Shown here in pieces: positions 1-9,276 of a DNA stretch of 64,000 nucleotides. The notes beneath the pieces were generated by a model. The model did no database searches and was not told the DNA's origin. It worked only from the letters and a program-made list of their open reading frames with translations. The DNA comes from Salmonirosea aquatica. GTDB taxonomy: Bacteria > Bacteroidota > Bacteroidia > Cytophagales > Spirosomataceae. The DNA is taken from positions 4,500,501 through 4,564,500 of the forward strand of contig NZ_WHLY01000002.1 of assembly GCF_009296315.1 (NCBI RefSeq), written 5' to 3'. The translations under genes and the position numbers were made by a program. Positions within the stretch are counted from its first letter, which is position 1. Every line of letters begins with the position of its first letter.

Positions 1-34
1 GCCCGATCACGAATCAGCTTCGGCGGGTTAAAGA

Positions 35-406
35 TTACTTTTTTGGCCATTCCTGAATTACAATTCCGAGCTGTACATCCCTAATGGCAAATTCTTTGGC
101 ACCCCAGGGGCGCAATGTAACTTGACTAAGATTGGGATGTAAAAATTCTGGATGAGACGTGGAGATTTTTTGGTAGACGGACTGGATGTCCTCAGTCACT
201 AATCGGAATTCAGGGTTGTGTTCGCTGGCCAGGTCGGCGTTTTGAAAAAGATTGATATGCAAACCATTTTTCGAAACAACACAAAACGGATTTTTAGAAT
301 CAATCTCGTCGTGTTCGATTCGAAATTCCAGACAATCCACGAATAGTTTCAGAGCCTCCCGGATGTCATGATAAAAAACGTTGGGTACCAGTCTTATAAA
401 GTTCAT
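35..406 (-). CDS. VOC-family (glyoxalase/bleomycin-resistance-like) protein
   Basis: A 123-residue protein with the size and pattern of a single vicinal-oxygen-chelate module: an N-terminal strand (RLVPNVFYHDI), a helix over residues 14-26, then alternating strands ending in a conserved-looking WGAKEFAIRDVQLGIVIQEW segment near residues 100-119. VOC proteins include lyases, dioxygenases and drug-binding proteins. The metal-binding residues are not obvious, so no substrate is proposed. It begins 25 bases after the NTF2-like gene on the same strand and is probably co-transcribed with it. Confidence 0.65.
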   Translation of the reverse strand: MNFIRLVPNVFYHDIREALKLFVDCLEFRIEHDEIDSKNPFCVVSKNGLHINLFQNADLASEHNPEFRLVTEDIQSVYQKISTSHPEFLHPNLSQVTLRPWGAKEFAIRDVQLGIVIQEWPKK

Positions 407-431
407 AGCGCTTATTTTTAGACACGCAGGA

Positions 432-839
432 TTAGTGCGGATTTTCCGCGAAGGTTCTTGTTACCAGGTCGGTATCCATATATTCTTTTAATTCACGAAT
501 CTTGCCATCTACAATCTGGCAAACCCAGCAGTATTTATTATGGTAGATTTTTCCATCCGGCGTTGAATTCTGTCCAACCGCTTCTACTGCTACGTAGTCT
601 CCATCCGCAATAAAGTTATTGGCAACTACTGTATAGGGAGGTTTTAGGGTCTTTTGTACGGCGCTCCAAAGCTCACCAAGTACTTCATCTTTACCGTCAA
701 ACGTCCTGGACCACTGCCCCGAGCCCATCCATACCCATTTCATATCCTCGGCCATTGAGTCAATGAAAAGGCGGTCGTTTCCCTTCGACAATTCAGTAAA
801 GATGCCCTGCATTAATTTTTTATTTTTTGAAGCACTCAT
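432..839 (-). CDS. SnoaL/NTF2-like protein
   Basis: A 135-residue protein matching the SnoaL-like branch of the NTF2 cone fold: an N-terminal helix (KLMQGIFTELSKGN), a conserved-looking region around MKWVWMGSG (residues 33-41), and a C-terminal sheet with VDGKIRELKEYMDTD near residues 110-124, which is the typical SnoaL ending. Family members are small isomerases, hydrolases or ligand-binding proteins, and the function here cannot be told from sequence. It is the first gene of a likely two-gene operon with the downstream VOC protein. No signal peptide is seen, so it is probably cytoplasmic. Confidence 0.65.
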   Translation of the reverse strand: MSASKNKKLMQGIFTELSKGNDRLFIDSMAEDMKWVWMGSGQWSRTFDGKDEVLGELWSAVQKTLKPPYTVVANNFIADGDYVAVEAVGQNSTPDGKIYHNKYCWVCQIVDGKIRELKEYMDTDLVTRTFAENPH

Positions 840-997
840 TTTTTATGACTTTCTATTTTGTTGGTATGGGTTCACTATGATAGTTAATTCTTCTATGTAC
901 TCTTCGTACTCTTCGTTTTTCTCAGTTTAAGTTTTTATGAACTATCAGATTACTCTCGTTTTTAGGCTCGATCCTCCCCTGAGACTAGTGCAAAAAA

Positions 998-2581
998 TTA
1001 CAGCGCTTTGATACGTTCCTCTTCCAGGTCGATCAGGTAGGTTTGGTTACGGATAAGGTCTTCATCCATGTCGGGGTCCTGGTTTTTTGTGATCAAAAAC
1101 TGTCTTTGTGCGTCTAACACGTCAATGTAGATTTTCCTGGTCTTTGCATTCATCAATTGTTCTTCCGTGGCATCCAGCTTTTGTTGCCAATGGGTGAGCG
1201 TAGAAGCCAGAAAGGTACTCTCCGAAATATGATCCTGGTGTTTTTCCAGCATGTGATTGATCGAATGTTGCACGATTCCTCTCCGTATTTCACTCCTTTT
1301 TTCTTCGTCTGTTCTTTGAGGAGGTATCATACTATTGAGGTCAAATTGCTTCAGGATATAAGGTAGGGTGAGCCCCTGAACGAATAAGGTAAGAATAATG
1401 ACCACGAAGCTGATGAACAGGATTAGCTCACGCTGCGGAAACCCGGTACCATCGCCTAAAGCCGTGGGAATGGAACAGGCTGCCGCCAGGGTCACCACCC
1501 CGCGCATGCCCGTCCAACCCAGTACCAGGGGTACTCTCCAGGTACGCCGAAAACTAAAATCGGCTGCCAGTATATTGCGTCTGAACAGGTAGGTGAAAAA
1601 TTGGGCGATATACGACGAAATGATTCGTATGAAGATGATGAAGGCAGTAACCATCGTACCGTACAAGACCCCGGTACTGATGGGAATGCCCGCTATTTGT
1701 AAGCCTTCGACCACTTCGGTGATGTCCAGGCCAATGATGAAAAACACTAGTCCATTGAGAATAAACACAAAACTTTCCCAAAAACTAAGACCTCTTACCC
1801 GGCTTTCGCTGTTCAGGAATATCAAGCGCCGGGTACTCATGAACAATCCTCCCGTAACCACCGCCATCACGCCGGAGCAGTGGAGCTGTTCGGCCACCCA
1901 ATAAAAAAGATAAGGCGCGACAAGCGTCAGCGCAATGTCGGAAGGCGCATCGGTGGGTAATCTTTTTAATGCTTCTACCAGTATCCAGGCCAGTAGCAGG
2001 CCCGTACCCACCCCGGCCAGCACCATCCAGCCAAACGTGGCTACCGCCTGTCCCCATACGAACTGCCCGGTACCGACGGCAATCAGGGCGAAACGAAAGA
2101 TAATCAGTGAAGAGGCATCGTTGAATAAGCTTTCGCCTTCCAGGATCGTCGCCGTGGTTTTGGGAATTTTTACAAATTTCAATATCGCCCCGGCGCTTAC
2201 GGCATCCGGCGGCGATACGATAGCGCCCAACAAAAAACCCATGGCCAGGGAGAAGCCGGGTATGAAATGATTGGCAAACAGGGCCACGGAAGTTGCGGTA
2301 AAGAAGACTACCAAAAAGGAAAAACTACCGATGATCCGCCACCATCGAATCAGGCCTTTCGTGGAAATAGACCACGCTGCATCAAAAAGAAGCGGGGGCA
2401 GAAAAATGAAAAAGATCCAGTCGGGATCGAGCTTGATTTTGGGTACCATGGGAATGGTACTGATCAGTAACCCTGCCAACACTAACAGGATCGGGTAGGC
2501 TACCTTTATTTTTTTGGCCAAGATCTCGATCAGTACGATGAGGACTACAACGGCCAATAAAAACGGGAGTGTTTGGTGCAT
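998..2581 (-). CDS. CPA1-family Na+/H+ antiporter
   Basis: A 527-residue membrane protein with about 12 hydrophobic segments over residues 5-420, followed by a charged, helical cytoplasmic tail of about 110 residues. The CPA1/NhaP hallmarks are visible: SPPDA at about residues 123-127, and EGESLFNDA at about 148-156 with the Asn-Asp pair of the ion site. Family members exchange cytoplasmic Na+ (or K+) for protons across the inner membrane in pH and salt homeostasis. The start codon lies 38 bases past the end of the truncated VapC remnant, suggesting that remnant is scar DNA upstream of an older housekeeping gene. Confidence 0.85.
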   Translation of the reverse strand: MHQTLPFLLAVVVLIVLIEILAKKIKVAYPILLVLAGLLISTIPMVPKIKLDPDWIFFIFLPPLLFDAAWSISTKGLIRWWRIIGSFSFLVVFFTATSVALFANHFIPGFSLAMGFLLGAIVSPPDAVSAGAILKFVKIPKTTATILEGESLFNDASSLIIFRFALIAVGTGQFVWGQAVATFGWMVLAGVGTGLLLAWILVEALKRLPTDAPSDIALTLVAPYLFYWVAEQLHCSGVMAVVTGGLFMSTRRLIFLNSESRVRGLSFWESFVFILNGLVFFIIGLDITEVVEGLQIAGIPISTGVLYGTMVTAFIIFIRIISSYIAQFFTYLFRRNILAADFSFRRTWRVPLVLGWTGMRGVVTLAAACSIPTALGDGTGFPQRELILFISFVVIILTLFVQGLTLPYILKQFDLNSMIPPQRTDEEKRSEIRRGIVQHSINHMLEKHQDHISESTFLASTLTHWQQKLDATEEQLMNAKTRKIYIDVLDAQRQFLITKNQDPDMDEDLIRNQTYLIDLEEERIKAL

Positions 2582-2619
2582 CTGAATGTATGCTTTTTAG
2601 CTGTAAAGTGTTGGGGCTT

Positions 2620-2715
2620 TTACTCGATCTGACAGACCACGGAATTAGACTCACTCAATTTATTGTTTCCTTCGAAAAGCCAGATAAAGGTATGGGTATC
2701 CAATAATAGCTTCAT
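2620..2715 (-). pseudogene. Truncated VapC-type PIN toxin
   Basis: A 31-codon remnant read on the minus strand, starting MKLLLDTHTFIWLFEGNNKL and ending at TAA. This opening is the typical VapC start, with the first catalytic Asp in LLDTHTFIW. Full-length VapC proteins are about 125-140 residues, and everything after the first strand-helix unit is missing. Its ATG overlaps the stop of the upstream antitoxin as ATGA, the usual vapBC coupling. The missing three catalytic acids make it inactive. Confidence 0.8.
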
Positions 2716-2939
2716 TCGGGCATGTAGTCATTAAAATGATCAATGGGGGCGTCGAAATCTTCTGCCATGCGGAATTTTCCTTTGGCACAACCAAATCTGG
2801 GTACTCTTTCCGGTTTAGCCTGCTCGTAGGCGATTTCGCTTTTTAGCAAAAAAGCAAGGTAATCAGCCATTTGCTTTTTGAGTTGGCTTTCTTTCTCCAA
2901 GTCAAGTGTATCCGGTATTTGTAAGGTTAGGGTTTTCAT
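2712..2939 (-). CDS. VapB-like antitoxin (DUF2281-type), partner truncated
   Basis: A 75-residue protein with an N-terminal strand and helix (LTLQIPDTLDLEKESQLKKQMADYLAFLL) and a C-terminal peptide, KGKFRMAEDFDAPIDHFNDYM. That tail is the characteristic toxin-binding end of small DUF2281-like antitoxins that accompany VapC. It overlaps the downstream toxin remnant by four bases. With VapC broken, this is an orphan antitoxin; it could still neutralise a related VapC elsewhere or be decaying. The DNA is poor in GGTACC. Confidence 0.7.
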   Translation of the reverse strand: MKTLTLQIPDTLDLEKESQLKKQMADYLAFLLKSEIAYEQAKPERVPRFGCAKGKFRMAEDFDAPIDHFNDYMPE

Positions 2940-3026
2940 GTTTCCTTCTTATGTTTTAAGCTACCTGACAACCTATTTTGCTGATTTTCAGTTTCAAATG
3001 ACCATTACGTTATTACTATATAAGTT

Positions 3027-3071
3027 CGCGTTACAAACGCGGGGAGATGCAACGCCTGATTACAAATCGGG
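3027..3071. repeat. Twin short hairpins with ACA loops in a gene-free stretch
   Basis: The gene-free stretch 2940-3244 contains two adjacent palindromes with the same ACA loop: CGCGTT-ACA-AACGCG at 3027-3041 and GATT-ACA-AATC at 3058-3068, the second extended by wobble pairing. They resemble small intergenic REP-like units, but no transposase is nearby and the assignment is inference. Nothing else recognisable was seen in the stretch. Confidence 0.45.
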
Positions 3072-3244
3072 GCTGGCAGAGTTTGTTTTACAGTATAATT
3101 TTCATTAAGCAATTGTAACGTTCTAAGCCCATTACAGATCAGGTTAGAGACGAATTAGCAGGTGTTTATTCTGTGTAGTTGTCTTTCGGCAGCAATATGT
3201 ATTAAATAAATGCATTCAAAATTCTCTTTCCTAGTTGCCTGCAT

Positions 3245-3955
3245 CTAGATACTGTTAGCTGTTTTTCCGATTTTCAATTTGTTTGTTCCCATGATTAAAA
3301 GCCACAAACACACAGCAAATTCCCCAATAGAACCAGGTATTCCAACAATAATCGGAATAATGGTATTCTGATAGTTCAGAAAGAGCAGCTTTCCAAAAAA
3401 GTCAACCAGATAGGATGTGCCGGAAATTATCAGCAATATGCCTATAACTTTTGGAAGAAACTCAGATTTATATACCAAATAACCAAAGGGAAATAACCAA
3501 AGACCGGTAAATATGTAGGAAATCTGAACACCGTTATTAAAATATTCTAATTGCAGCATTACCTGGTCATGTAAGACAATCGAATCATATCCTTGTAAAT
3601 AGGCCGGTTTGCTCACTAAGCTTAAAACAGAGAATCTGTGAAGCATATTTACAAAGGAAATAGGAATGCTGATCAGGACAAATAAGACCATCAAGCGAGC
3701 TTGTGTTTCATTTACTTTGTGGAGTAGCTTGTACAGTAGCAATGATAAAAACATGAACGCCAGGAATGCAATGATTCCACTGGCAATGCCAACCCGAAAT
3801 AAAATTTCAAATTCTTTAATATTTTTAACAGTCTTTGTTCCATCCTCCCAAACTATTAATTGCGAAGGAATATACACAATACTTAAAATACCGAATATCA
3901 AAAGGGTTAGATAAAGTAAACCTGCAAGTCGGGCGGTTCTGTTTCTAGAAGTCAT
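3245..3955 (-). CDS. DUF4386 family membrane protein
   Basis: A 236-residue protein with about six hydrophobic segments. It begins with SRNRTARLAGLLYLTLLIFG, the conserved N-terminal pattern of DUF4386 proteins (Arg-Ala-Arg-Leu-Ala-Gly-Leu-Leu-Tyr). The function of the family is unknown and the protein is predicted to sit in the inner membrane. It lies in an AT-rich block with almost no GGTACC, next to an M64 peptidase on the same strand but 118 bases away. It may be recently acquired. Confidence 0.8.
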   Translation of the reverse strand: MTSRNRTARLAGLLYLTLLIFGILSIVYIPSQLIVWEDGTKTVKNIKEFEILFRVGIASGIIAFLAFMFLSLLLYKLLHKVNETQARLMVLFVLISIPISFVNMLHRFSVLSLVSKPAYLQGYDSIVLHDQVMLQLEYFNNGVQISYIFTGLWLFPFGYLVYKSEFLPKVIGILLIISGTSYLVDFFGKLLFLNYQNTIIPIIVGIPGSIGEFAVCLWLLIMGTNKLKIGKTANSI

Positions 3956-4073
3956 TATTCTTTTTACTATTATTAGATTAAATATTCACCTTAGTCTGTG
4001 GGTACACAGACCACAGATTAGGAAACACCGGCCCCCATGCTTTGTTTACACCCGACATTCTGCCAATTTATAT

Positions 4074-5660
4074 TTACTGCCCAAGTATAATTTTCGATTC
4101 AGCAATATAATTTACCACGCCTCTTATTTCAACAGATCTAGCATAGCCATTAGCGCTAAGATCTAACACATTCCCTTCAGAAATGATGATGTCATCTTCG
4201 CTACTTGGAACTCTGCCGCAAGACCAAACCGAAGGATCGCTCCAATTACCTGATTTGATCGTCTGCATTGAATTATACACAGCAACTTGAAAGACAGCAG
4301 CCGATCCTTCCCCACAAGCGTTTTTTCCTCTTACTGTTATGTCTCCTGAAACTGCCAAATTGCCAAAATCTACCAAAATGGTATTAGTAGAACTCATGCC
4401 CGATGCGCCGATAGGTAGGGTCCAAATGTAAGAAGTTGAATTCGGAATGGTCGGAATAGTATAATTTATTGAGGTTTGCCCTTGGCAGATTGTTGAAGAA
4501 CCTACTATGGTACCTGCAGCATTCGGAATCTCACAAAGGTTTATCGTCCAGTTGACTGAATGTGTGTTAGTTGCTTCGTGCCAGGGGGCCCTAATGAGAG
4601 ACGTAGTGTCGAGCACTTGAACAGTCAAAGAATTATCACCAGGCATTAATTGATGAGGATCAATAAGAATAGAATCTTTGTTGGTTGCGATATTGACACC
4701 ATTCAAAATCCATTTGGTTCTCAATGTATTTTGGGCTGGTTTATACAGATTCAACTTGAACTTAACTGGATCTACCGATAGTGAAACGCTTGAACTACTT
4801 GGCAGATACGAAGCAATAGGTGTGCCAAATTTTTGGAGTATACTTAGTGTAATAGCCTGTTTGCATACTGCACAGTAATCGTAGCCTAAATACTGCATTT
4901 TACAGAAATTGTGAGGTTTATACCAGGATTTGGCAACTCCACCACAACAATATTGATAAAATCCAACTCCAGAACTTCCAATCCAATTTTTCCATTTTAT
5001 GAAGTCTGGATTGGTTTCTTGAGTTGCATTTGGAGCCTCGTATCCATAGCCAGGCCAATATTCATCGGCCAATTGAGCAAAAGAATGGCCGATTTCATGA
5101 GCCACAACTTCAAGAGATGAAGGATCAGTAGATGCTACAGAATATCCTCCCCCAGATCCTCCATAATAAGGTGAATTTACTAACAATAAAATTTGATCAT
5201 ATAGAGGGAAATTATTAAAAAGTACATTATTAATCGCAGAATAATTATTTGACGCTAAGAACCTGTGAATATTAGCCTGATCAAAGGAGCAGTTAAAATA
5301 AGTATCTACCTGTGCAAGTGGATGGCTTAATGGGCTAGGGCAATCCGGGGCCGTTATGGGGTGATCAGTTCCACTTTCAGCGGAGGGGACTTTTATGGCA
5401 AAAGAATTAAAATAATTTTTATATTCCTTAAAAGGGGAAATGTTTAATAGATAGTTAGATGCGTTTTTTGCATCTTCAGAATACTTTTGTAATTCATGCC
5501 CTTGATAACCATCTCCCAAAATAACAAAGTTTATAAATTTGTCGGGGTCACCATTTAAAACAATACTATCAATTGGGAAAATTTGAGCTATAGATATCTT
5601 TGCAACAAGTTGTAAAGAAAAGAAAATGGATAGGATCTTTACATCAAAAACGGCTTTCAT
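4074..5660 (-). CDS. Secreted M64-family metallopeptidase with C-terminal G8-like module
   Basis: A 528-residue protein with a signal peptide (residues 1 to about 26). The catalytic domain covers about 30-290: ILGDGYQGHEL near 48-57, and the zinc motif HEIGH at 188-192 followed by LADEYW at 197-202. This is the M64 (IgA-peptidase-like) pattern. A PKD-like segment follows at about 375-460. The C-terminus (about 465-528) has SGNWSDPSVWSCGRVP and ends ILGQ, and resembles the C-terminus of the CotH protein at 28.2 kb. It is probably exported; substrate unknown. It lies 14 bases behind a lipoprotein gene on the same strand. Confidence 0.8.
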   Translation of the reverse strand: MKAVFDVKILSIFFSLQLVAKISIAQIFPIDSIVLNGDPDKFINFVILGDGYQGHELQKYSEDAKNASNYLLNISPFKEYKNYFNSFAIKVPSAESGTDHPITAPDCPSPLSHPLAQVDTYFNCSFDQANIHRFLASNNYSAINNVLFNNFPLYDQILLLVNSPYYGGSGGGYSVASTDPSSLEVVAHEIGHSFAQLADEYWPGYGYEAPNATQETNPDFIKWKNWIGSSGVGFYQYCCGGVAKSWYKPHNFCKMQYLGYDYCAVCKQAITLSILQKFGTPIASYLPSSSSVSLSVDPVKFKLNLYKPAQNTLRTKWILNGVNIATNKDSILIDPHQLMPGDNSLTVQVLDTTSLIRAPWHEATNTHSVNWTINLCEIPNAAGTIVGSSTICQGQTSINYTIPTIPNSTSYIWTLPIGASGMSSTNTILVDFGNLAVSGDITVRGKNACGEGSAAVFQVAVYNSMQTIKSGNWSDPSVWSCGRVPSSEDDIIISEGNVLDLSANGYARSVEIRGVVNYIAESKIILGQ

Positions 5661-5674
5661 ATCAATAATTATTT

Positions 5675-6163
5675 CTATTTAAAAAGAGGAATTGTACTTA
5701 TTATTTTTAGTGAATTATCATTTTGAACTCTCAAAACTTGTATCGATTCCATGTTAGAATTGTAATTAAAACGAAGTAGCAATTCATTTTCACTTGATTC
5801 GACTATTTTTGATTCAATAATTTTTTTATCATTACTAAATTCATAACTCTGTTGCATAGGTTTAGTGATTATAAGAGTATCCATTATAGTTTTATTTTGA
5901 TTTAAGATAAAGCAAATGAAATCATTTTCACGCCAATTTTTAGCTGATGTATTACTTATAATTTTTGATGAATTAATTATTTTATAATTTGGAATAAAAG
6001 CTGAATAATTATTTCCTTTTTTTTGAATTCTTACTAAAACTACTGCAACCTTATCCAAATCAGTAACAGTTTCAATTTTTGTAGGCTGAAAGGAAGATTT
6101 TTTATTTTTTTTACTGCATCCTATAAATAAAAAAACTAAAATAGAGGTTATCCAAATTTTCAT
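5675..6163 (-). CDS. Putative lipoprotein of unknown function
   Basis: A 162-residue protein with a type II signal peptide: MKIWITSILVFLFIGC gives a lipobox ending at Cys16. A lysine- and serine-rich linker follows, and the rest is strand-rich (AVVLVRIQKKGNNYSAFIPN, ELLLRFNYNSN). I do not recognise the family. The DNA is very AT-rich compared with the rest of the window. It ends 14 bases before the M64 peptidase start, so the two are probably co-transcribed and both act at the cell surface. Confidence 0.7.
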   Translation of the reverse strand: MKIWITSILVFLFIGCSKKNKKSSFQPTKIETVTDLDKVAVVLVRIQKKGNNYSAFIPNYKIINSSKIISNTSAKNWRENDFICFILNQNKTIMDTLIITKPMQQSYEFSNDKKIIESKIVESSENELLLRFNYNSNMESIQVLRVQNDNSLKIISTIPLFK

Positions 6164-6415
6164 AATTAATAAACAATAATTGCTATAAATCAGATATGTA
6201 AAATAGGCACTTTGCTTCAGATGTAATTGTTAATGGTTTATACGAATGCGGTACTAAAAAGTTTGTCTTTTATGTTGCTAAACCCAACTAGTTATCGGGT
6301 GTTGACTCACCTCGCGTTTAAAACGCAATCCGATTCTTATGATGTAATTATCCACAAACAAAGATTTCAATACTTTTCCCTCAACAAAAACTCCCCAGTC
6401 TTGACGAATAATTTA

Positions 6416-6903
6416 TTACATAAAGATAATATCCGAGTTTGGCAAGTTTTTGATTCTGTCTCTCTTCTTTAATATTTTGTTTATCTCATCGGAGAGTCTA
6501 TCAAAGTTTTTAGCATCATTATTCCTCTCCTTTGTGTCACAAAAAGTAGTATTCTTTGATTTCATATGCTTCGAATTAGCTGTTACTTCTATTGTAGTGT
6601 CAAAGAATGGGAACGTTGAAGAACTATACCATGCGCACTCAAATTCTGTCGGAAAAGTGGAAAACTTTATTTTTTCTAAAAAACGATATATCGACTCTAA
6701 CTCTTTCTTATTCAAATAAGCAGTAATTACCGAATCGCCATAAGTGTACCTTTCAGAATATATCCCCGTTTCAGAATCATAGCTTGCTGTGGTCCAGGCT
6801 ATTTTAAAAGTAAAATCATCGGGCATCTTATCCCCCTTTGACTTTGACATCCAGAGAAAATATATATCGATAACAGCAATAGCTTACAATAAAGTACTTT
6901 CAT
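6416..6903 (-). pseudogene. Lipoprotein gene split by a one-base deletion in a G-run
   Basis: The open frame 6416-6850 lacks a signal peptide. An ATG at 6903 in another frame encodes MKVLYCKLLLLSIYIFSGC, a lipoprotein signal with Cys19. Reading on, this frame runs into the main frame if one G is added to the run at 6832-6836 (five C on the plus strand): the protein then continues QSQRG-DKMPDDFTFK. The intact product would be about 161 residues, of unknown family. The defect is either a real mutation or a sequencing error; the same kind of lesion occurs in four other genes here. Confidence 0.65.
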
Positions 6904-6930
6904 CACAACAATGTCCTGAGAATCACAAAT

Positions 6931-9137
6931 CTACAAATTCTCCACCAAAAAACGCGTCATCATCCGGTACAGATGCAGGCGCGTATTGCCACCCCGTAGC
7001 GAGTGCGCGCGGTTGGGGTAGTAGAAGGTTTCAAAGTCGCGATTGGCTTCTACGAGCGCATCTACAAACTCTACCGAATTCTGAAAATGTACGTTGTCGT
7101 CGCCGGTGCCGTGGATGAGCAGGAACTTGCCTTTCAGTTGCGCGGCGTGGGTGAGGGGCGAGTTGTCGTCGTAGCCCGAGGGATTGTCCTGCGGGCGCTT
7201 AAGGTACCTTTCGGTATAGATGCTGTCGTAGAAGCGCCAGGTCGTGACGGGGGCCACGGCGATGCCCGTCTTGAAGTAGTCGGCGCCCACCGTCATGCAG
7301 AGCGAGGCCATGTAGCCGCCGTAGCTCCACCCCAAATCCCGATGCGGTCCTTGTCCACGTAGGGTAGGGTACCCAGGTACTTCGCGCCCTCGATCTGATC
7401 CTGCGTTTCCAGCTTGCCGAGTTGCGCGTAGGTCGCCGTACGGAATTCCTTACCCCGCGCGCCGGTACCCCGGTTGTCGATGGACACCACAAGGTACCCC
7501 TGATCGGCCAATGTTTGGTGCCAGAGGTAGTCGCGGCTTTCCCAACTGTCCACCACCGTCTGCGAGCCCGGTCCGCCGTATACGAACATCAGCACGGGGT
7601 ATTTTTTGGCCGGGTCGAGGGTAGCGGGTTTGATCATCCAGCCATTGAGCACCACATTTTCGGACGTGGTGAACTGGAAAAACTCCGGCTTCACGGTACG
7701 GTACTGCGCCAGCGTATTGATGAGGGTTTCGTTGGTTTCCAGCGTCCGCACCACCTCGGCCGAAGGGGCCTTGCGCAGCGCCACCGTCGGTACATTTTTT
7801 ACCGAACTGTTATATTCGAGATAGTACTGAAAATCAGGACTCAGCAAAATACGGTTGGTACCCCGCTTGTCGGTCATGCGCACCGGGACGGGGGCCTGGT
7901 AGCGGCGGGTCCGGCGCTTGGGAGCCGAAATGTCCTGCCGGTAGAGGTGGCGTTCCAGCGGCGACACGTCGGTGGAGGTGTAGTAAATCGTGTTTTTGGG
8001 TTCGTCGATGCCCAGAAACTCGGCCACTTCCCAACCGCCCGATGTCAGCTGGCGGTCGAGGGTACCATCCAGGTTATACAGGTACAGGTGCTTGAAGCCG
8101 CTGCGCTCGCTGGCGTGAATGAACTGCGTGCCGTTGGCCAGGTAGGTCAGGTCGTCGGTAAAGAGCAGGTCCACGTAGGTGTCGCTGTCCTCGGTCAGAA
8201 TCAGGGTCGTTTGTCCGGTGGTCGCGTCGGCGTGCAACAGGTCCAGGTGGTTTTGCAGCCGGTTCATCCGCCGGATCGACAGCAGGGTAGGGTTGTGGGT
8301 CCATTGGATGCGGGGAATGTACTGATCCGTTTCGGTACCTACGTCCATTTTGGTCGTCTTTTGGGTACCTAGCTCATACACCCTAATCTGAATGGTCGCG
8401 TTCGCTTCGCCCGCCTTGGGGTACTTGAATTTATAATCTTTGGGGTACAGCGGCCCCCACACCTGCATGTTGTACTCGGGTACTGCACTTTCGTCAAAAC
8501 GGTAGAAAGCGATGCGCTGCCCGTCGGGCGACCAGGCGAAGGCTTTCGACAGTGAAAACTCTTCTTCGTAGACCCAGTCGGCCCCGCCGTTGATGATTTC
8601 GTTAAACTTCCCATCGGTCGTGATGGCGGTTTCGGTTTTGGTCGCCAGATCGGTGACGAACAGATTATTCTCCCGCACGAAAGCTACCTTGCTGCCGTCG
8701 GGCGAAAACGTGGCGTACTGTTGCTTCCCGTTTTGGGATAGCTTCACCAGCGCCTTGGTACCTAGGTCGAAAACATAGTATTCGGCTTTGGTAGAGCGGC
8801 GGTAGATGGGTTCTTCTTCGGTCGTGAGCAATAGCTTGCGCTCGTCGGTGCTGAGTTGGTACCCCTCGATTTTGATTTTGTCCGAGGTGCCCGCCACCGA
8901 AACCTGCTCCTGATCGAAGAGCGTTTCGACGGCCTCGCCCGTGGCGATGCTGTATTTGACTACTTTTCCGGGTAGGAGGGAGGTATAGTAGCCGCCCTGC
9001 TTCATCCAGTTGACGCCCGTAATGGTTTTAACGGTGAAGGTGTTGGACTTCATGCCATAAATTTCTTCGAGCGTGATGGCGCGTTGCTGGGCGTGGGCGA
9101 ATTGGGTCAAGAGCAGTAGCAGGATTAGTTTTTTCAT
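6931..9137 (-). pseudogene. S9 dipeptidyl-peptidase IV-like enzyme, frameshifted at the catalytic serine
   Basis: A DPP-IV-like prolyl peptidase. The true start is the ATG at 9137, which gives the signal peptide MKKLILLLLLTQFAHAQ. The beta-propeller domain follows (for example DWVYEEEFSLSKAFAWSPDG), then the alpha/beta hydrolase domain. The frame breaks in the nucleophile motif: one frame reads DRIGIWGGATAA and the next resumes GWSYGGYMASL. One extra G in the run at 7330-7333 (four C on the plus strand) restores IGIWGWSYGG. The downstream piece keeps the Asp (HGTGDDNVHF) and His (NRAHSLRGG). Such exported enzymes release X-Pro dipeptides. As written the gene is broken. Confidence 0.8.
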
Positions 9138-9276
9138 AGAATTAAGTATCGTGAACAAAGGGCAAAATACGGCTTTTTTGCTAAACGCGGGCAGCATTCT
9201 GATACGCTGTCAGCGTCAAGGTACCTTTGGCAAACTTTTTTAGAAAGAGCTCAAAGTACTAAAAGATGTATCTGCC

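Noticed and set aside
7422-8372. Long plus-strand open frame (316 codons) opposite the S9 peptidase
   Set aside because: It lies wholly antisense to a recognisable peptidase, is rich in Val/Gly/His/Arg, and has no domain. It is a by-product of codon bias.
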